Positions 61,015-64,000 of a stretch of 64,000 bases of DNA are shown here, one piece after another. Positions within the stretch are counted from its first letter, which is position 1, and every line of letters begins with the position of its first letter. This DNA is from an uncultured Holdemanella sp. (GTDB lineage: Bacteria; Bacillota_I; Bacilli_A; Erysipelotrichales; Erysipelotrichaceae). The translations under genes and the position numbers were made by a program. The stretch covers positions 62,001-126,000 of the forward strand of contig NZ_CAKVMR010000001.1 in the NCBI RefSeq assembly GCF_934772795.1, read 5' to 3'. The notes below the pieces were generated by a model that was not told the DNA's origin, ran no database searches, and saw nothing but the letters and a program-made list of their open reading frames with translations.

Positions 61015-61314
61015 TTATTTAATTTTATTTTCGTAATCTTGGAATTGATGATAAATACCATCCACAAAAACTGGGTACAACAAGAAATATTTAGTTTTAT
61101 CTAAATTTAATCTTCGATACCCCAAGCTTTGAAGTCTAGGATTCAAACATAGTTGAAATGATTCAGCAGAATTACTTAATACGAATTTTCCATTTTCAAC
61201 AGAATCGATAAAATGACAGGCTGCTTGTTTATTACGCAAGTGAAAAAGTAGGCATTCTACAATAGAATCCATATCTTCCTTTGCATTTTCAGTAAATATT
61301 ACTTTATAGTCCAT
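61015..61314 (-). CDS. RelE/ParE-family toxin
   Basis: A 99-residue protein reading MDYKVIFTENAKEDMDSIVE, then LGYRRLNLDKTKYFLLYPV and a short end. This is the RelE/ParE fold: an N-terminal helix pair then a beta sheet. It lacks an obvious set of RelE catalytic residues, so a ParE-like or other target is possible. It overlaps its antitoxin gene by 11 bases. Confidence 0.82.
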   Translation of the reverse strand: MDYKVIFTENAKEDMDSIVECLLFHLRNKQAACHFIDSVENGKFVLSNSAESFQLCLNPRLQSLGYRRLNLDKTKYFLLYPVFVDGIYHQFQDYENKIK

Positions 61315-61597
61315 ATTTATTTCTAATGCTATCTATTGCTATATCTGCATCTATTACTTTTCCTTCTCTAGATTGAACTCTAGAAGAGGCAAGTCTATCC
61401 AAAAATTCATCTTCTGTCATAATTTTCATCTCTTTTGTTTTATTGAGCTTTTTTATTTCAAAAGGAATTCCATCATAAGCAACCGCCTGAGTTAAAAACA
61501 TTCGAATTGCGCTAGTGGTATCTGTACCTAATTCCTTAAATAATGCATCTGCCTTAGATTTTAAATCATCATCAACTCTTACTTGAATAGTAGACAT
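61304..61597 (-). CDS. relB: RelB/DinJ-family antitoxin
   Basis: A 97-residue protein with a ribbon-helix-helix N-terminus (STIQVRVDDDLKSKADALFKELGTDTTSAIRMFL), typical of RelB/DinJ, and a C-terminal toxin-binding part. GGAGGTG precedes the start. TATAAT lies about 35 bases upstream on the minus strand beside GCAATGAATTTGC, which could be the autorepression site. Confidence 0.88.
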   Translation of the reverse strand: MSTIQVRVDDDLKSKADALFKELGTDTTSAIRMFLTQAVAYDGIPFEIKKLNKTKEMKIMTEDEFLDRLASSRVQSREGKVIDADIAIDSIRNKYGL

Positions 61598-61765
61598 ACG
61601 GCATCACCTCCACATTTAAATTATATGCAAATTCATTGCTAATGTTCATAAAAAGTATTACTTATTAAATAGTAGTTGCTTTATTTTGTATCTAACAGGA
61701 ATGTATGCTTCTGTGATCAAATTCATAAATCAGTTATCTTATCCAAAACTAATTTTCAATAAAAA

Positions 61766-61785
61766 AACAAGTCCTTAGACTTGTT
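61766..61785 (-). terminator. HD hydrolase gene terminator
   Basis: AACAAGTC pairs with GACTTGTT around 4 bases; TTTTT follows on the minus strand. The stem overlaps the stop codon. Confidence 0.75.
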
Positions 61786-62356
61786 CATCTAGAAAATATG
61801 TAGCCTCCATATCAGCTGTACTGAGCGCAAAGGCTAAAGGGAACATTTCAAAAGCTTTACCCACATTATTTACCGGGTCGCTTCCAGAAAATCCCATATG
61901 ATAACGAATCGCAAAAGCTTCTTCACGACTAATACGCATGAATGGCTGAATCATATAGACACTTTTTTCACCATGCCCAAAAGGAATGTCATCTTCAAAT
62001 TCAAAGACATCGACTTGTTTCCACTCACCATTAATTTTCTTGTTTCGTGTGCCTTTTTTATAGACACCAATTTTACATACATCATGTAAAAGGGCAACTA
62101 ATGCGATGGTTTCATCGCTGTAGTTCATTTTATATGTGTCCTTTACTCGTTGTCTTGATAGATAGTCCTTTAGACAATGATACACATGTACACTATGCGC
62201 ACAAAGACCGCCTTCCATATTGCCATGAAAACGTGTACTTGCAGGAGCTGTAAAAAAATCAGAGTGAGGTCCTTCTAGAAATTCTAGAAAGGCATCGGCA
62301 CCTTCACGATGGATATTTTCTTTATAGATTTGAATAAATTCTTCTTTTGCGTTCAT
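61775..62356 (-). CDS. HD-domain hydrolase
   Basis: A 193-residue HD-superfamily protein. Metal-binding residues appear in GGLCAHSVHVYHCL, LVALLHDVCKIG and FGHGEKS, then AIRYHMGF. Similar proteins occur in Bacillota and their phages and are predicted phosphohydrolases on nucleotides or RNA. The substrate is unknown. It lies between the 6S-like RNA gene and the toxin-antitoxin pair, on the same strand as both. Confidence 0.82.
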   Translation of the reverse strand: MNAKEEFIQIYKENIHREGADAFLEFLEGPHSDFFTAPASTRFHGNMEGGLCAHSVHVYHCLKDYLSRQRVKDTYKMNYSDETIALVALLHDVCKIGVYKKGTRNKKINGEWKQVDVFEFEDDIPFGHGEKSVYMIQPFMRISREEAFAIRYHMGFSGSDPVNNVGKAFEMFPLAFALSTADMEATYFLDEQV

Positions 62357-62370
62357 ACTTTTTACCTATT

Positions 62371-62525
62371 TAAAAAGCCCAAGAACATGAGATCTTTCCC
62401 TGTTAAGTACAGGTGGGTAATCTGTGAACAGCATTAGGATCCCCACGCGTAGCGGGTCTTCAACACAACAATTCAACATCCGATTTCCCTTATCTCGAGT
62501 GTAGGAAAAATTAATGTCCTTAGGC
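62371..62525 (-). ncRNA. ssrS: 6S-like regulatory RNA
   Basis: On the minus strand a promoter (TTGTAT, 17-base gap, TATTAT) predicts a start at 62525. The first 12 bases (GCCTAAGGACAT) pair with ATGTTCTTGGGC at the 3' end through two G-U pairs, and TTTTT follows at once. The 155-base RNA is thus a closed rod with inner pairs such as GAGAT/ATCTC and a GC-rich apical stem. Size, closing stem and location near hisS-aspS (B. subtilis bsrA lies just past aspS) fit 6S RNA. No secondary-structure model search was run. Confidence 0.6.
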
Positions 62526-62531
62526 ATTTCT

Positions 62532-62560
62532 ATAATAACGAACTTCATACTAGAATACAA
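62532..62560 (-). promoter_or_regulatory. Promoter of the 6S-like RNA
   Basis: TTGTAT, a 17-base gap and TATTAT on the minus strand; it predicts the RNA to start at the first base of its closing stem. Confidence 0.65.
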
Positions 62561-62591
62561 GTCTTGACATTTTAGTACCAAATGTGCATGG

Positions 62592-62620
62592 TTGCAAGTC
62601 CCCTTAAAAACAAGTAAAAT
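62592..62620 (+). promoter_or_regulatory. truB promoter
   Basis: TTGCAA, a 17-base gap and TAAAAT, divergent from the 6S-like RNA promoter. The 5' leader of truB would be about 10 bases and hold only the ribosome binding site. Confidence 0.75.
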
Positions 62621-62635
62621 AAAAAAGGTGAAATT

Positions 62636-63460
62636 ATGGATGGAATTTTAATTATTGATAAACCGTATGGTATGACAAGCCATGATGTTGTAAATTGGCT
62701 TCGAAAAAAATATAAACAAAAAAAATTTGGACACACTGGAACATTGGATCCAAACGCAACGGGTGTTTTGGTTGTTCTTTGTGGAAAGTCTTGTAAATTA
62801 TTACAGTTTTTAAGTGATACCGATAAAGAATATATTGGCCAGATTGAATTTGGCAAAAGTACTTCTACTGATGATATTTGGGGTGAGGTGGAAGCTGAAA
62901 AAGAAATCAATTGGGATTTTTCTTTTAATGACGAACTTCAAAAATTTGTCGGAAAGAACCATCAATTGGTGCCAAAGACATCGAATAAAAAAGTGAATGG
63001 AAAAAAATTAATGGACTATCAAAGAGAAGGATTAGAAGTTCCTAAAGTCTATAGTGATATTGAAATTTATTCGATGGAAGATCTAGGTAACTATAGCTTT
63101 AAAGTGGCTTGTTCAAGTGGTACGTATGTTCGTAGTATTTGTAGAGATCTTGCTCTTAACACAAACAATCTAGGTTGTATGAAAAGTTTAAGACGAACGA
63201 AAGTGGGGCGCTTTACCATTGATCAGGCACAAACTCTTGAAGATCTTGAAACACAAGAACCAGTCTTATATCCATCAATCTATGTGTTGGATCATTTGGA
63301 TAAAATCAACTATCAACCCATTCAAGATGTGTATCAAGGAAAACGCATTCGTTTAGAGAGTGAGAATCCAGAGGTATGTATTCTAGATGGTGAAGAGCCT
63401 GTCGCTATCTATGAAAAAGAGCGTGAAGGATTATTTAAAAGTAAAAGAGGATTATGGTAA
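62636..63460 (+). CDS. truB: tRNA pseudouridine(55) synthase TruB
   Basis: A 274-residue pseudouridine synthase for U55 in the T-loop of tRNAs. The catalytic Asp is in GHTGTLDPNATGVLVV; KPYGMTSHDVV at the start and ACSSGTYVRSICRDL later are conserved. AAAGGTG precedes the ATG. Its stop overlaps the ribF ATG (TAATG). Compared with B. subtilis, where truB-ribF follow rbfA, the pair is far from the infB operon. Confidence 0.96.
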   Translation: MDGILIIDKPYGMTSHDVVNWLRKKYKQKKFGHTGTLDPNATGVLVVLCGKSCKLLQFLSDTDKEYIGQIEFGKSTSTDDIWGEVEAEKEINWDFSFNDELQKFVGKNHQLVPKTSNKKVNGKKLMDYQREGLEVPKVYSDIEIYSMEDLGNYSFKVACSSGTYVRSICRDLALNTNNLGCMKSLRRTKVGRFTIDQAQTLEDLETQEPVLYPSIYVLDHLDKINYQPIQDVYQGKRIRLESENPEVCILDGEEPVAIYEKEREGLFKSKRGLW

Positions 63461-64000
63461 TGGAAGTCATTCGAATTGATTATTTACATGTACAAGAAAA
63501 TTTGCCAAAGAGTTCTTGTTGTATTGGCTTCTTTGATGGTTTACATACTGGGCATCAGGCATTAATTGAAAATTGTATTGTGAAGGCAAAAGAATTTGGG
63601 GTTAAAAGTGGTTTGATCACATTTGATCCAGATCCTTGGAAAATCTTCTTTCCGGACCGTGTATGTCGTCATATCACAACATTAGAAGATCGTATTCATT
63701 TGGCAAGCAGGATGGGTATTGAAGTGATGTATGTCATTACTTTCTCTAAAGATTTTGCAGCTTTAGATGTGGATGCCTTTCATATGTTGTTAAAAAAGAT
63801 GAATGTAGCCCATATTACTTGTGGTTTTGACTTTAAATATGCTTCGAAAAATACGGGGAATGTAGATACAATTTCTTCGCAAAACTACTTCGATGTTTCT
63901 GTAATCGATAGTGTGAATTCGCAAAATGAAAAGATCTCATCTAGTCGCATTGAACCATTGATCCAAAGTGGCAAGATTGATTTAGCGAATGAACTTTTAG
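63460..64000 (+). CDS. ribF: Riboflavin kinase/FAD synthetase RibF (3' partial)
   Basis: The first 180 residues of a bifunctional enzyme that makes FMN and FAD from riboflavin. CCIGFFDGLHTGHQALI is the nucleotidyltransferase motif, and GFDFKYASKNTGN is the second conserved block. The kinase domain lies beyond the window. The ATG overlapping the truB stop is used; an in-frame ATG two codons upstream is too close to AGAGG. FMN supply links it functionally to ApbE and the Rnf flavoproteins. Confidence 0.93.
   Translation, partial: MEVIRIDYLHVQENLPKSSCCIGFFDGLHTGHQALIENCIVKAKEFGVKSGLITFDPDPWKIFFPDRVCRHITTLEDRIHLASRMGIEVMYVITFSKDFAALDVDAFHMLLKKMNVAHITCGFDFKYASKNTGNVDTISSQNYFDVSVIDSVNSQNEKISSSRIEPLIQSGKIDLANELL

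Noticed and set aside
62366..62581. 71-codon minus-strand frame over the 6S-like RNA
   Set aside because: It starts upstream of the RNA promoter and covers the paired stems. The structure explains the sequence better than a protein does.
1..64000. tRNA or rRNA genes
   Set aside because: I found no T-loop-like GTTCGAATCC pattern with matching stems and no rRNA-like sequence by eye.

Overview
The window is AT-rich, low-GC Bacillota DNA. Gene content and order fit an anaerobic, butyrate-forming member of the Erysipelotrichia; this is my inference from gene content, not a database match. Supporting points are four T-box-controlled aminoacyl-tRNA synthetase units (leuS, tyrS, ileS, hisS-aspS), a sepF-ylmH-ileS division cluster, an Rnf operon, a complete acetyl-CoA to butyryl-CoA gene set, a long HPF, RqcH, and a FemABX-type branching enzyme next to a MurE.

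Positions 1 to about 6570 are the right end of a prophage. It carries a diversity-generating retroelement (DGR): a variable target protein (5' end outside the window), an Avd-like accessory protein, a template repeat, and a YMDD reverse transcriptase. All 16 differences between template and variable repeats fall on template adenines. Small late genes, a holin, a second membrane protein and a two-enzyme endolysin follow, then about 1 kb of non-coding DNA with tandem promoter/hairpin units. The prophage ends inside comGC: only the C-terminal part of this competence pilin gene remains, followed by intact comGD-comGE-comGF-comGG. The insertion should inactivate the competence pilus until the phage excises.

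From 8.0 to 22 kb lie housekeeping genes: T-box-leuS, a FemX-like ligase, T-box-tyrS, an HTH/pRiA4b-ORF3 protein, a radical SAM protein, a DAHP synthase (aroF), hpf, sepF, ylmH and T-box-ileS. Upstream of aroF is a 13-residue leader peptide containing Tyr-Phe-Tyr-Phe-Tyr-Phe, followed by two strong hairpins, which looks like aromatic amino acid attenuation.

From 22 to 28 kb are apbE and rnfCDGEA, an uncharacterised Cys-rich membrane peptide, and an unusually short rnfB. Then come rqcH, gmk and the rimP-nusA-rnpM-rplGA-infB-rbfA operon. From 35 to 44.5 kb is the butyrate locus: two thiolases on the minus strand, divergent from bcd-etfB-etfA-hbd-crt-CoA-transferase, with a perfect Rex-type operator in the shared promoter region. 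Bcd-Etf could generate reduced ferredoxin and Rnf could re-oxidise it, so the two loci are likely parts of one energy system.

From 44.6 to 64 kb are a threonine aldolase, a nudF/ATP-grasp/esterase/phosphoesterase operon, a CwlD-like amidase with an altered zinc site, scpAB-rluB-rsmE-mtaB-murE, rpsU, phoH, yebC, T-box-hisS-aspS, a RelBE/ParE-type toxin-antitoxin pair, an HD hydrolase, a 6S-like RNA gene and truB-ribF (ribF runs off the end).
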